A DNA stretch of 64,000 nucleotides from Desulfobacterales bacterium (GTDB lineage: Bacteria; Desulfobacterota; Desulfobacteria; Desulfobacterales; JAEINQ01), in assembly GCA_016342285.1 (NCBI GenBank), contig JAEINQ010000008.1:1-64000 (forward strand), given 5' to 3'. Below the pieces are notes generated by a model. It saw only the letters and a program-made list of their open reading frames with translations. It searched no databases and was not told where the DNA came from. Of the stretch, positions 37,211-47,500 are shown piece by piece. The translations under genes were made by a program, and so were the position numbers. Position 1 is the stretch's first letter. Each line of letters opens with the position of its first letter.

Positions 37211-38017
37211 ATGATTGATCTTTCCAAGATAGACCATTCGAGTCTGGACCGCCCCGAAGTCCTCATGTTCCTCTTCCATCCCCGCCCTGAATGGGGTAGC
37301 CCCGATTCCGACACCACCAACCTGATGATCCCCGTTGAAGACGGTGTCTCCCTGGGCGCCCGGTTTCACATGGCCGATCAGAGCAGCACCAATCTGCTTT
37401 TCTTTCACGGAAATGGTGAAATCGTGGCAGACTACGACGACTTGGCCCCCTACTTCAACCGTCTGGGCATCAACTTTCTACCGGTGGATTACCGCGGCTA
37501 CGGCCGGTCGGGGGGCACCCCCACCATTACAGCCATGATGCGCGATTGCCACAAGGTCTTCAACTTCACACGCAAATGGTTCAAGGAGAATGGGTTCTGG
37601 GGTCCGGTGGTGGTCATGGGCAGATCCCTGGGAAGCGCTCCAGCCCTTGAAATCGCCGCCAATTATGGTGATCAGATCCGCGGCCTCATAATCGAAAGCG
37701 GCTTTGCCCGGACCGAGCCCCTGCTCCGCCTGTTGGGTATCGACACCGTCGCCCTCGGCATTAAAGAGGGCAAAACATTTCAAAATATCGACAAGATTCG
37801 TCACTTCTCCACCGGACCGACACTGGTCATCCATGGGGAAAAAGACCACATCATCCCCTTTGCCGATGGTCAGGCCCTTTACGACGCCTGCGGCTCGCCG
37901 GACAAGACCCTGCTGAGAATCGATGGCGCCAATCACAACAATCTCTTTGAATTGGGCCTCGATTCTTACCTGAAGGCCATGGGGAACCTCAACGACAAAA
38001 TCGGCCTGCCTGACTGA
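37211..38017 (+). CDS. Alpha/beta hydrolase
   Basis: This 268-residue cytoplasmic alpha/beta hydrolase fold protein has LLFFHGNGEIVADYDDLA as the oxyanion-hole strand, nucleophile elbow VVMGRSLGSAPAL, and acid and histidine in IHGEKDHIIPFADG and DGANHNNLFEL. It is similar to uncharacterised 'alpha/beta hydrolase' genes of the BAAT/esterase type. ATG 37211 is best placed after GGAG (37199-37202), although ATG 37205 also fits. No operon partner is evident. Confidence 0.87.
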   Translation: MIDLSKIDHSSLDRPEVLMFLFHPRPEWGSPDSDTTNLMIPVEDGVSLGARFHMADQSSTNLLFFHGNGEIVADYDDLAPYFNRLGINFLPVDYRGYGRSGGTPTITAMMRDCHKVFNFTRKWFKENGFWGPVVVMGRSLGSAPALEIAANYGDQIRGLIIESGFARTEPLLRLLGIDTVALGIKEGKTFQNIDKIRHFSTGPTLVIHGEKDHIIPFADGQALYDACGSPDKTLLRIDGANHNNLFELGLDSYLKAMGNLNDKIGLPD

Positions 38018-38147
38018 TGCGGTAACCCATCGCCGCCCTTCTGTTGATGGAAACGACCTTTTGCCAAACGCACGGTGTTGCCATGCGCCACGCCGAACCG
38101 CACGTCCCGTCGCATGTCGACCTCAATGCACCGCGGTCGAACCATGG

Positions 38148-38174
38148 TTGACACGGACCCTTCTTTGGTATAAT
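38148..38174 (+). promoter_or_regulatory. Possible sigma-70 promoter for prfC
   Basis: TTGACA (38148-38153) and TATAAT (38169-38174) are perfect hexamers, although the spacer is only 15 bp. The 5' leader to prfC would be about 165 nt. I see nothing else in 38018-38345. Confidence 0.5.
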
Positions 38175-38345
38175 CGCCGATCCCCAAACGCCTTTAACAA
38201 CAGACACAATCATTTTTTCCAGCCAACGGGGCCGGATATGTGTACAATACCGAAACGTTTGTTGCACCATCGAAACCCACAACCCATATTCAACGGCACG
38301 CATCCATCAACCCCGAATCAGTGTTAGTAAACGATAAAGGCACCA

Positions 38346-39932
38346 ATGAAGCGCCATTTTGAAAAAGAGGTCAATCGACGCCGAACCTTCGGTATCATCA
38401 GCCACCCGGACGCCGGCAAGACCACCCTGACGGAAAAACTCCTGCTCTTCGGTGGTGCCATCAACATGGCCGGCGCGGTCAAGGCCCGAAAGGCCGCCCG
38501 ACACGCCACCAGCGACTGGATGCGCGTCGAGCAGGAGCGCGGCATCTCGGTCACCACATCGGTGATGAAGTTCAACTACCGCGACTTTGAGATCAATCTG
38601 CTGGACACCCCCGGTCACGAGGACTTTTCCGAGGACACCTACCGGGTACTGACCGCCGTAGACAGCGCCCTGATGGTTATCGACAGCGCCAAAGGGGTCG
38701 AACCTCAGACCGAAAAGCTCATGACGGTCTGCCGCATGCGAAACACCCCCATCATGACCTTCATCAACAAACTTGACCGAGAGGGGATGGCCCCCCTGGA
38801 CCTGCTGGCTGAAATCGAAGACCGGCTTCAAATCGAATGCGCCCCTCTCTCCTGGCCCATCGGGTCCGGCAAACGTTTCAAAGGGGTCTATAATCTCTAC
38901 CGCGGGCAGCTCCACCTCTTCACGCCGGGAAGTGACACCCGGGACGAATCGGGCATGGTCATCAAAGACCTCGCCGATGCCCGGCTAAAAGACCTGCTCG
39001 GCCCCCAGGTCGACGAACTTCGCGAAGAAATCGCCCTGATTGAAGGCGCGGCCCCGGTCTTTTCCATGGAAGACTATCTCAAGGCCAGTCAGACGCCGGT
39101 ATTTTTCGGCAGTGCCATCAACAATTTCGGCGTCCGGGAACTCCTTGACGCCTTTGTGGAAATGGCGCCGCCACCCAAACCCCGAAACGCTTTATCCCGC
39201 ACGGTATCCCCCTATGAAGAGGCCTTTTCCGGCTTTGTTTTCAAGATCCAGGCCAATATGGACCCGGCCCACCGGGACCGCATCGCCTTTCTGCGGATCT
39301 GCTCGGGTCGCTTTGCAAAGGGCATGAAAGCCGTTCACCAACGCATCGGTAAAACCGTGACCATGGCCAATGCCACCATCTTCATGGCCCAGGACCGCGC
39401 CAATGTGGAAGAGGCTTATCCGGGGGATATCATTGGTCTTCACAACCACGGCACCATTCAGATCGGCGACACCTTCACCGAAAAAGAGGATCTCAAATTC
39501 ACCGGCGTTCCCAACTTCGCCCCGGAGCATTTCCGCCGGGTGAGGCTGAGAAACCCTTTAAAGAGCAAGCAGCTGCATAAGGGGTTGACCCAGTTGGCCG
39601 AAGAGGGCGCGGTGCAGGTGTTCCGGCCCAGGCTGGACAACAGTTATGTGCTTGGCGCCGTGGGCGTGCTCCAGTTCGAGGTGACCATGGCCCGGCTTGA
39701 AGCCGAGTACAGTGTGGACGCCGTCTATGAGTCAGCCAATTATGCCGCCAGCCGATGGATCGATGCCGACGATCCCAAGCTTCTGGAACAATTCGAAAAG
39801 GAAAAATCCGCCAACATGGCCACGGATGCCGCCGGCCGGCTGGCTTACCTGGCCCGCAGTGAATGGCTCATGGACTACGATATCAAGGAATGGCCCGGAA
39901 TTCGGTTTCTCAAAACCCTTGAGCACGCCTAA
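38346..39932 (+). CDS. prfC: Peptide chain release factor 3
   Basis: This 528-residue translational GTPase recycles RF1/RF2 after termination. G1 is in [21 protein letters not shown]3 in [18 protein letters not shown] and G4 in [11 protein letters not shown]. The effector region [11 protein letters not shown] is as in RF3, followed by the RF3 domain 2-3 blocks ([36 protein letters not shown]). Full length. The next gene starts 17 nt downstream and is probably co-transcribed. Confidence 0.97.
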   Translation: MKRHFEKEVNRRRTFGIISHPDAGKTTLTEKLLLFGGAINMAGAVKARKAARHATSDWMRVEQERGISVTTSVMKFNYRDFEINLLDTPGHEDFSEDTYRVLTAVDSALMVIDSAKGVEPQTEKLMTVCRMRNTPIMTFINKLDREGMAPLDLLAEIEDRLQIECAPLSWPIGSGKRFKGVYNLYRGQLHLFTPGSDTRDESGMVIKDLADARLKDLLGPQVDELREEIALIEGAAPVFSMEDYLKASQTPVFFGSAINNFGVRELLDAFVEMAPPPKPRNALSRTVSPYEEAFSGFVFKIQANMDPAHRDRIAFLRICSGRFAKGMKAVHQRIGKTVTMANATIFMAQDRANVEEAYPGDIIGLHNHGTIQIGDTFTEKEDLKFTGVPNFAPEHFRRVRLRNPLKSKQLHKGLTQLAEEGAVQVFRPRLDNSYVLGAVGVLQFEVTMARLEAEYSVDAVYESANYAASRWIDADDPKLLEQFEKEKSANMATDAAGRLAYLARSEWLMDYDIKEWPGIRFLKTLEHA

Positions 39933-39948
39933 TGGAAGTAGAGTTTTC

Positions 39949-40809
39949 ATGCCGGCAACCCGCATACGCTCACAGAAATTCATCGCCGACGACGGCACTC
40001 CGATCTTCTACCAACGGCGCCTGCCCTTGAGTTCGCCGCCCAGGGCGATCATTCTCCTGGTACACGGTCTGGGAGAGCACAGCAACCGCTACACCTACCT
40101 CTTCCAGCGGCTCGTTGCCGAAGGATATGCCTTCTATGCGCCGGATCATCGCGGTTTTGGCCGCTCCGGCGGCCCACGCGGCCATGTTCGACGATTCGAC
40201 CGGTACGTCCGTGACCTCAAACAGCTCAAAGGCGTCATCGATGAGGATTTTCCCGCCACCCCCAAGGTGATCTACGGACACTCCATGGGCGGCCTCATCA
40301 CCTTGTCATATGCCATGGCCCACCCAGCGGATTTCGCCACCCTCGTTGCCGCCTCCCCGGGCCTGGCCAATCCACCCCGGGCAGGCCGCTTACTGCTGGC
40401 CGCACTCCGCGTGATTTCGCTGATTCACCCCACCTATTCCCTGGACGGCCGGGGCGATCATGCCGGGCTCTCCCGGGATCCGGCCGAGGTCCAGCGTGCC
40501 ATGGACGATGCCCTGTGTCACGGCCGTATCACGGCTCGCTGGGTCACGGAATTTTTAAAGGCCCAGCGCCGGGCCAGGCGAAGGCCCGAACGACTCACCA
40601 CGCCATCGGTGCTGATAATCCAGGGAACCGGCGACACCAAGGTCATTCCCAGAGTCTCCCGCGACTTTTTCAAGCGTCTTGAAATCGAAGATAAGACCTA
40701 TCGTTCTTACCCGGGCTTTTATCACGAATTGCACAATGACCTGTACCGCGAGCAGGTCCTGGACGACATCGCTGCCTGGCTAAACCATCGGCACCCCGTA
40801 GTAGGTTGA
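39949..40809 (+). CDS. Monoacylglycerol lipase-like alpha/beta hydrolase
   Basis: This 286-residue protein is of the Hydrolase_4/lysophospholipase family. It has the oxyanion loop LLVHGLGEHSNRYTYLF, the block YAPDHRGFGRSGGPRGHV, nucleophile VIYGHSMGGLITLSYA, and the acid and histidine near IQGTGDTKVIP and YPGFYHELHND. Start ATG 39949 is 17 nt after prfC, suggesting an operon by proximity rather than function. Likely substrates are monoacylglycerols or lysophospholipids. Confidence 0.9.
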   Translation: MPATRIRSQKFIADDGTPIFYQRRLPLSSPPRAIILLVHGLGEHSNRYTYLFQRLVAEGYAFYAPDHRGFGRSGGPRGHVRRFDRYVRDLKQLKGVIDEDFPATPKVIYGHSMGGLITLSYAMAHPADFATLVAASPGLANPPRAGRLLLAALRVISLIHPTYSLDGRGDHAGLSRDPAEVQRAMDDALCHGRITARWVTEFLKAQRRARRRPERLTTPSVLIIQGTGDTKVIPRVSRDFFKRLEIEDKTYRSYPGFYHELHNDLYREQVLDDIAAWLNHRHPVVG

Positions 40810-40842
40810 CGCCTTCGGCCCCTTGGGGTATCAGCAGTCATT

Positions 40843-40900
40843 GGCACGTAAAGAATCGTGGCCCAGAGGACCATGTTTTGATTTGCCTTTGAAAGGGAAT
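40843..40900 (+). repeat. Intergenic repeat module A, copy 3
   Basis: The sequence GGCACGTAAAGAATCGTGGC, then CCAGAGGACCATGTTTTGAT belongs to the module A family. It lies 33 bp after the lipase-like gene. Confidence 0.75.
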
Positions 40901-40941
40901 GCAATACTTCGCGTCCGGTTCGAAATGCGTTAAGTAAGCCG

Positions 40942-40965
40942 CCACCCACAGAACGGGTGGCCTCA
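40942..40965. repeat. Hairpin CCACCC...CGGGTGG resembling spacer 4158-4189
   Basis: The 24 bases from CCACCCACAGAACGGGTGG to CCTCA match the reverse complement of part of the spacer at 4158-4189 with two differences. It lies directly upstream of the second copy of the ~212-bp repeat. Confidence 0.8.
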
Positions 40966-40974
40966 GGAGGCCCT

Positions 40975-41193
40975 CCTTAGGAGGGTTTAATGTCCAATAT
41001 CCAATTTCCAATGACCAATTTCCAAGTAAGGTACTCTGCCATTTTAGCCTTTTAAAAAATTGGCAGAGCTTAGCAATTCCACACTTGAGCATTGCATGTT
41101 GAGTATTGGATATTGAAAATTCGCGGTAGTCGTTCCCGCCGGGACGGTAAAACCGCTTCCGGTCCACCACTTGAAGTGGTGGTTTAATACCAG
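40975..41193. repeat. ~212-bp dispersed repeat, copy 2
   Basis: It is homologous to 33386-33597 over its entire length, in the same orientation, with CCTTAGGAGGG at the left and CCACCACTTGAAGTGGTGG at the right. It ends 20 bp before the small 41213 gene, whose promoter or RBS region could therefore be repeat-derived. Confidence 0.85.
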
Positions 41194-41212
41194 AATTAAG
41201 GAATCTCTTCCC

Positions 41213-41470
41213 ATGAAAGAAGTTCATACCCACACCTTTGTCGATACCTACGACGGTCTGGTCGGGTTCGGCGCCGACCGCCCCACAGACGAGGCCACCG
41301 TCCAGGTCTATCTTCAGAAATTTTCCGACGACGCCTTCATGAAGGCCCTTCTTCCCCGACTCGAGGATGGCGAACTGGAAGAGGTTTTTGACCTGATCAA
41401 CCGGCTGCTCGTGCGTCATCTCAAGGAAAGCGAGTATCACCGGATCTTTCTCAAAGACGGGACGCACTAG
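41213..41470 (+). CDS. Small conserved 'cytoplasmic protein'
   Basis: This 85-residue protein (MKEVHTHTFVDTYDGLVGFG, RHLKESEYHRIFLKD) resembles a small uncharacterised family that I associate with sulfate-reducing Desulfobacterota. It has no signal or membrane segment and no catalytic motif that I recognise. ATG 41213 is chosen because the upstream extension lies in repeat DNA. It precedes the M29 peptidase by 125 bp on the same strand. Confidence 0.75.
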   Translation: MKEVHTHTFVDTYDGLVGFGADRPTDEATVQVYLQKFSDDAFMKALLPRLEDGELEEVFDLINRLLVRHLKESEYHRIFLKDGTH

Positions 41471-41515
41471 GGGATTGCGAATTGAGGGATTGATGGATTA
41501 GTGAATTTGCGAAGG
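41471..41515 (+). repeat. Degenerate octamer tandem repeat
   Basis: Units such as GATTGCGA, ATTGAGGG and ATTGATGG follow the stop of the 85-residue gene. They are similar in kind to the 18942-19005 array. Confidence 0.6.
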
Positions 41516-41595
41516 ATAAGATTCATTCTCACCTTTGTGCCCTCTGTGTCTTTGTGGTTTAAAAAGCTTCAAACAAAAAAAGTGAGGGGGAAAAA

Positions 41596-42795
41596 ATGTT
41601 TACCGCCAAACAGATTGATCGCTACGCCGACATCCTTATCTGGGGGCTGACCACAGCCCGGAAGAAAAAGTTCAAGAAGAACGACCTGGTCCTGATCCGG
41701 TTCCACCATCCGGCCCTGCTTCTGGCCGAAGTGCTCTATGACAAGCTCCTGCGCATGGGACTGACCCCGGTCCATCGCATGGAGACAACCCCGGCCATGG
41801 AGCACAGCTACTACCAGAACGCCACGCCGGCCCAGCTCACCGTCCGGTTTCCCGGTGACAAGGAACTCTTTGAAAACCTCAACGGCTATATCTTCCTTCA
41901 CGCCCCCGAATCCATCACCCACCTTCGCGACATCGATCCGGCCCGCATCGGCAAGGTGGCGGTGGCAAGAAAATACCTTCGCGACATTCTTGATGCCCGG
42001 GAGGAAAAAGGGCTTTTCGGCTGGACCCTGTGCAGCCTTCCCACCGAAGAACAGGCCCGTCACGCCCGCCTTCCGCTAAAAGACTACACCCGGCAGATCG
42101 TCTCAGCCTGCTTTCTCAACAAAAAATCTCCGGTTGCACAGTGGCAGCAGATATACCGAGATGCCATCGCCATCAAAAAATGGCTCAAAAGTCTTCGCAT
42201 TCAATCCCTTCGTGTCGAGTCGGCCAGCATGGACCTGGAAGTCAGCCTGGGCGAGAAACGAAAATGGGTCGGCCTCTCCGGCCACAACCTGCCAAGTTTT
42301 GAACTGTTCACCTCCCCGGACTGGCGCGGCACCCAAGGTGTCTACTTTGCCGACCAGCCGTCCTTTCGCAGCGGCAATTACGTGGAAGGGGTGCGCCTGG
42401 AATTCAAAAACGGCTCGGTGGTAAAAGCGACAGCCCAAACGGGCGAAGCATTCGTCAAAAAGCAGCTCGCCATGGACCCCGGCGCCCGGCGCCTGGGCGA
42501 GTTCTCTCTTACCGACAAGCGTTTTTCCAAGATCAACGCCTTCATGGCCAACACCCTCTACGACGAAAACTACGGCGGCAGATTCGGCAACTGCCACGTG
42601 GCCGTGGGATCCTCCTATTCGGACGCCTTTGACGGCGACCCGGCCAAACTAACCCCGGAGATCAAGAAATCCCTGGGCTTTAACAGCTCGGCCCTTCACT
42701 GGGACTTGGTCAACACCGAAAAAAAACGTGTCACAGCCACTGCAACCGGCGGCAAACCGGTGGTAATCTACGAAAACGGGAAGTTTTTATACTAA
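41596..42795 (+). CDS. M29-family aminopeptidase
   Basis: This 399-residue metallopeptidase is of the thermophilic aminopeptidase T (M29) family. The core metal-site blocks appear as NYVEGVRLEFKNGSVV, GARRLGEFSLTDKR, NTLYDENYGGRFGNCHVAVG and SALHWDLVNT, where the glutamates, histidines and aspartate of the dinuclear site lie. It is cytoplasmic and full length. A GAGGGGG site precedes the ATG. Substrate specificity is unknown. Confidence 0.9.
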   Translation: MFTAKQIDRYADILIWGLTTARKKKFKKNDLVLIRFHHPALLLAEVLYDKLLRMGLTPVHRMETTPAMEHSYYQNATPAQLTVRFPGDKELFENLNGYIFLHAPESITHLRDIDPARIGKVAVARKYLRDILDAREEKGLFGWTLCSLPTEEQARHARLPLKDYTRQIVSACFLNKKSPVAQWQQIYRDAIAIKKWLKSLRIQSLRVESASMDLEVSLGEKRKWVGLSGHNLPSFELFTSPDWRGTQGVYFADQPSFRSGNYVEGVRLEFKNGSVVKATAQTGEAFVKKQLAMDPGARRLGEFSLTDKRFSKINAFMANTLYDENYGGRFGNCHVAVGSSYSDAFDGDPAKLTPEIKKSLGFNSSALHWDLVNTEKKRVTATATGGKPVVIYENGKFLY

Positions 42796-42880
42796 TTCCA
42801 ATTTACGGCCAGTACATCTCCAAAAGACTGCCCAAGCTGAAAAAGACCATGCAAAATTGGAATTATCGTGGTCGCCTTGT

Positions 42881-44383
42881 TCAGCCCCCATTCAAAGGCC
42901 CGGATGCCGGACGTCTATCCAGGTAATCCGTCACAGCCTCATAGGCCATGGCGAATTCAAGCACGTTTCGGTCGTGTCCCATGGGGCCCATGAACTGAAT
43001 GCCCATGGGCCGGCCCTGGTGGTCGAATCCCGCGGGCAGGTTGACAATGGGCAATCCGGCCAGCGTACCGCCCACAACAACCTCCATCCATCGATGGTAG
43101 GTGTCCATGGCCCTGCCGTTGACAGAGGCCGGCCAGTGGATATCGGCCGGGAACGGAAAGACCTGTGCGGTGGGCAGGGCCAGCAGGTCGTAGCGCTCAA
43201 ACAGCGCGTGAAGCGCCCGGTACCAGTCGGTCCTGGCAATGGCCGCCTCCGAGACCCGAGATGCCGGCATGCCAAAGCTCCCCTCAATCTCCCAAACCAG
43301 TTCCGGCTTTAACAGCTTTTTCTTCTCCGGATCATCGTAAAGCGATTTCTGGTTGCCGACAATCCAGTGGCGAAGGGTCAGCCAGGTTTGCCAAAGCCGG
43401 GCCATGTCATAGGCGGGTTGGCAGCGTTCGACAACCACGCCGTGCTGCGAAATCCCGTCGAGGCTTTGTTCGCAAAGGTCGAGCAGTCCCTCCTCCGTTG
43501 CCAGATACCCCTCAAAGTCGCCCATCCACCCGATGCGAAAACCCTTTAAATCGGCTTTTCGGAACATGTCATGGGCCGGGAGGTTATCTCTCAGGCTCAG
43601 GGGCGCACGGGCGTCATAGCCGGCCATGGTGACAAGAAGGCGGATGGTGTCTTCCACATTCCTCCCCATGGGACCGTCGGTTAACAATTGCTGGTAGTAA
43701 ATATCAAGGCCCGGCACGCCGGGAACGCCCGGAACCCTCCCCTGGCTTGGCCGAAAGCCGATAATATTGTTATAGCCTGCGGGGTTTCGCAGCGAGCCCA
43801 TCATATCGCTGCCGTCGGCAACAGGCAGCATCTGCAGGGCCAGGCCGACGGCCGCCCCCCCGCTGCTCCCCCCGGCAGTCAAATTCGGATCGTAGGCGTT
43901 TCGGGTCGTACCGTGCACATTGTTGTAACTCTGGGAGCCCAGCCCGAATTCCGGAATATTGGTTTTGCCGATAAAGATGGCGCCCTAGGATCGGATTCGG
44001 GCAATGTGAAGATCGTCCGCACCGGCGATGGTGCCGGCAAAGACCCTCGACCCGAAGCTCGTTTCCAGACCCTTGGCGCTGGCCAGGTCCTTGACCGCAT
44101 GGGGCATGCCGTGCATCCACCCCCAGTATTCGTCCTTGTCCAGGGCCCGGTCGGCGCTTTTGGCCAACCCAATGAGTTCATCGTCTTCGGCCATGCTGAC
44201 AATGGCATTGTAGACCGGGTTGTAACGATGGATCCTTTCCAGGTAGGCCTGCATCACCTCAACGCAACTGACCCGCCGTTCACGAATCGCCGCGGACAAC
44301 TGCGATGCGCTCATCCCGGTGATGCCGCCATAGGGGATTTCTAAATCCGATCCTTTGTTCAGTTTGGGTTCAAAAACGCTCAT
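42881..44383 (-). pseudogene. Amidase interrupted by an in-frame amber codon
   Basis: A 500-codon amidase-signature gene is open except for one TAG at 43985-43987 (minus strand). The first 132 codons carry the catalytic lysine (GMPHAVKDLASAKG). After the TAG the same frame resumes with GAIFIGKTNIPEFGLGSQSY and the serine block NLTAGGSSGGAAVGLALQML. The TAG sits just before the highly conserved GAIFIGKTN strand. A GGAGGG site precedes ATG 44383. It is either a recent nonsense mutation, a sequencing error or, less likely, amber read-through. A C-terminal product from ATG 43918 would lack the lysine and be inactive. Confidence 0.85.
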
Positions 44384-44541
44384 TTGCCCTCCTCTTTTTC
44401 AGTGTCATTTCGATCATCATCTACTATCACGGTTATCTGGAAAGCCCAAGTTTTTGGATACAGGGTGCGGAGGATTATGCGACCACCATGGCTCATCTGT
44501 CCGAATCTATGTAATCTGCGAATTATGCGAAATCTGCGGAT

Positions 44542-47500
44542 TCAATTTCGCCGTGGCCGGAAGGCTCCGGCAGCATCGACTTCCAGATGCCCGGTCTTGA
44601 CCAGCAGCAGGGTGCCGTAGAGGTTTCGAAGGGAAAAGGGACTTTCTCCCCATTTACCGGCAAAGGACGTCTCGGTCATGCGCAGGGAATCGCCAATCAC
44701 CGCATCCGGGCCGCCGGCGCTGGCCATCCGGCCCCAAAACGCCATCTCTCGGCGATGGCTGTCCCTGGCCAGGGCAAGGATCCACTCCGGCAGGGTTTCG
44801 GGCAGGGCGCTCTGTCGCAGCAGTTTTTCAAAGAGGTAGACCCGCCGCATGTCACAAGCATCGCTTTGGGCCATGCCCCTGAAAAACGTTCGAGTTTCAC
44901 CGAGGCGCGTTGCCCGATCGGCAGACAGGGGGCGCGCGGAGAGTGCCCGCAGCAGGTCCTGTTCCTTGCCAAAGGCGGCAGCCACCTGCTCCGGGGGATT
45001 GTCCGGGTCGAGCAGGCTGGTGAAATAGGCCCCGGCGGGAGTAAACGCGATGTTTTCCGGCGTGCTGCGGCTGTTGATGGCCCGGTGGCTCGGTCCGCAA
45101 TCGGCCTGGTAGTCGCCCACCAGTTGAATGAACGGGGCGTGGTTGAGATCGAAACCACCGGGTTTTTTAAGCGCTGTAGAGAAAAATCCGGCCATTTCCA
45201 CGGCCCGCTGGATCGCCTCGTGGTTTAAGACCCGGTTTCGTTCCAGGGCCGGGGCGGCCCCGTAGCGCGTTTCAAATCCCTTGTCGAACTCGTCCAGGGA
45301 AAAGAGCCGCTCAAGAAGGGCGCGCTGGTGCCGGTAGGCTTCGTTTCTGAGACCGTCCTGAAAAGCAAGGGTCGAAAGAAATGTGATCCGGGCGGCACTG
45401 TCGCGGATACCGACCAGGGCCGCGGCATAGGACGTCCACCCGCCACCGGACCGAAGCGCATCGGGATCATCGCGCAGTCGCACAAGATCTTTTATCCCGG
45501 CGGCAAGCCTTGCCTTTTCCTGGGCCAGGCCCGCGGCCACGGCTTGGCGAAAGCGCTCCGGGCCGATCCATCGGCCCACCGGTTCACCCATGAAAAGCGC
45601 CTCGGGGGATTGGGCGCCGAAGGCGACGAATCGTGCAAAGACCCCCGGGGCTGCGCCGCTCCGGTCTCCGGCCAGATAGGAGAGGGAATTGAGGACCCCG
45701 CTGGTCTTTCCATCGCCTGGATTGACCGAACGGATCGCCGAATCGAAAAACGTCAGCACAAAGGCCTCGTGTTTGGCGGCGATCTGCCCCGGGACTGCCG
45801 GGTCGCCCATCACCCGGGCAATGCGTCCCAGGGCGTCCAGCCGCTCATGGGCACCGTTGGCGGAAAGGTCCAGCCCCTCAATTTGCGATGCGAAATGGGC
45901 AGCGGCCCGGGACCGGTCGAGCCCGGTGGCAAGCAGGGAGGCGACAGTGGCCGCATCGGCCGGAACGGTTTCAAGGTATGGGAGAAAGGCCGCATTGGCC
46001 TGTTCGGCGGATATGGCACCGGCCTTTACAAGATACTGGGCCGCGGCGGCCTTCATGGCCGGATCGCCCGACCGGGAGATCCGATCCAGGGCGATCGTCG
46101 CCAGTCGCTTTCGGCTCTTATCCAGCAGCAAATACCGGTCCAGGTAGGCGAACATCTCCAGCCCGGCGGCCCTGTCCACACGGAGTCCGGGCCATGCCAG
46201 ATAACGATCAAAGGCAGCCAGGGCCTCCCCTTCGCCCATCAGTTCGACCATGTCCTTGACAAAGCCCGGCGACAACCCGGTTCTCCCCTGTTGCCGGATC
46301 GTTTCCCCATAAGAGATTGCCCCGGGGATCTCATGGGCTTCGCGTACCCGGACATTTTCGACATGCATCTCGCCATGATTCAAAACGGCCCGCAGTTGCC
46401 TCACACGCGTTTCCAGCGCAGACCGGACCATGCGGTCGTCTCCGGCCAGCCCGGCTTTTAAAATGGCAATCCGGCGCGAAGAGGTGTTGTTGTTCCGTCT
46501 CGCCGTTTCGTTTGCCATAAACGGCGACAGGTCATAGCGGTCGTTGACGAGATCGCCCACCAGCGGCCCGGGATCAAATGCCGGCGGCCGGATCAGGGTC
46601 GTTCCCCGGCCATGGGAGAAGAGAAGAAACCGGGCGATCTCTGCGGGCAGGGGCTCTTTTTCGGGCAGGGTCCGCTTTTCCCCGGTCAAGGCTTCAATGG
46701 CTCGGTTGTGGGCCTCGATATAGGCCTTGTGGAGAAGATAGGATTCGGTGGCGACCACGGTACCTGGCAGGATTTCGATCTGCGGATCCCTTGATTCGGA
46801 AAACAGGGTACGCACCAGATCCTGATACCCGGGCAGGGCGGCGGGGATACGCAAGGGCCGCTTGGCATCTGCCGGGGCGCTGTCCACACGGTTTTTCAGG
46901 TAGAGATGGACCAGGTCCCTGCGGTCGGCCGGCAATGCCGCCTGCAGGTGGAAGAGAAAATCGAGATAGGGGGCGTCCGCGTGAAGCAGGTTTTTTCCGC
47001 CGGTAAAACCACGATACCGGCCGGCCATCTCGGCAAAGAGGCGCTCCTCCCGGCTGATCATGGGAAAGGTCTCCGGCTGGGGGACGGATTCCCGAAGCAG
47101 GACAATCCGGGAGTCGTCATGGGTGACGATGAGAGGATGGAGATTGTCGCCGGGGGTATTCAAGCGGTCGTCGAGTTCTTCACCGTTACGGGCCAGGGGG
47201 CGGTTGAGGCGACAGGCAGGGGCGTCCCAACCCGGCAGGTAATCGAGAACGAGTTTTTCGATGGGAAAGAGTTCGCCGATCTCGTAAGGCGCCACCGCTT
47301 CGGTATCCCGGGATACGGTCTTAAAAACCGTCCAGCGTCCGCCGATGCGCACCGCCGGATCCACATGCCCGATCAGGGTGCCGTCGAATTTGACGATGCT
47401 TCCCCGGTTGAACCCCAGGGGAAGATCCGGGTGGAAAAGGCTGAAATACATGGCCAGTTCCTCGGTTCCGGTCCGGCAGTTGTAAATGTCGTAGAAAATG

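Noticed and set aside
45328-46461. 377-codon plus-strand frame antisense to the 1241-residue protein
   Set aside because: No ribosome site or family resemblance, and composition typical of an antisense GC-rich frame.
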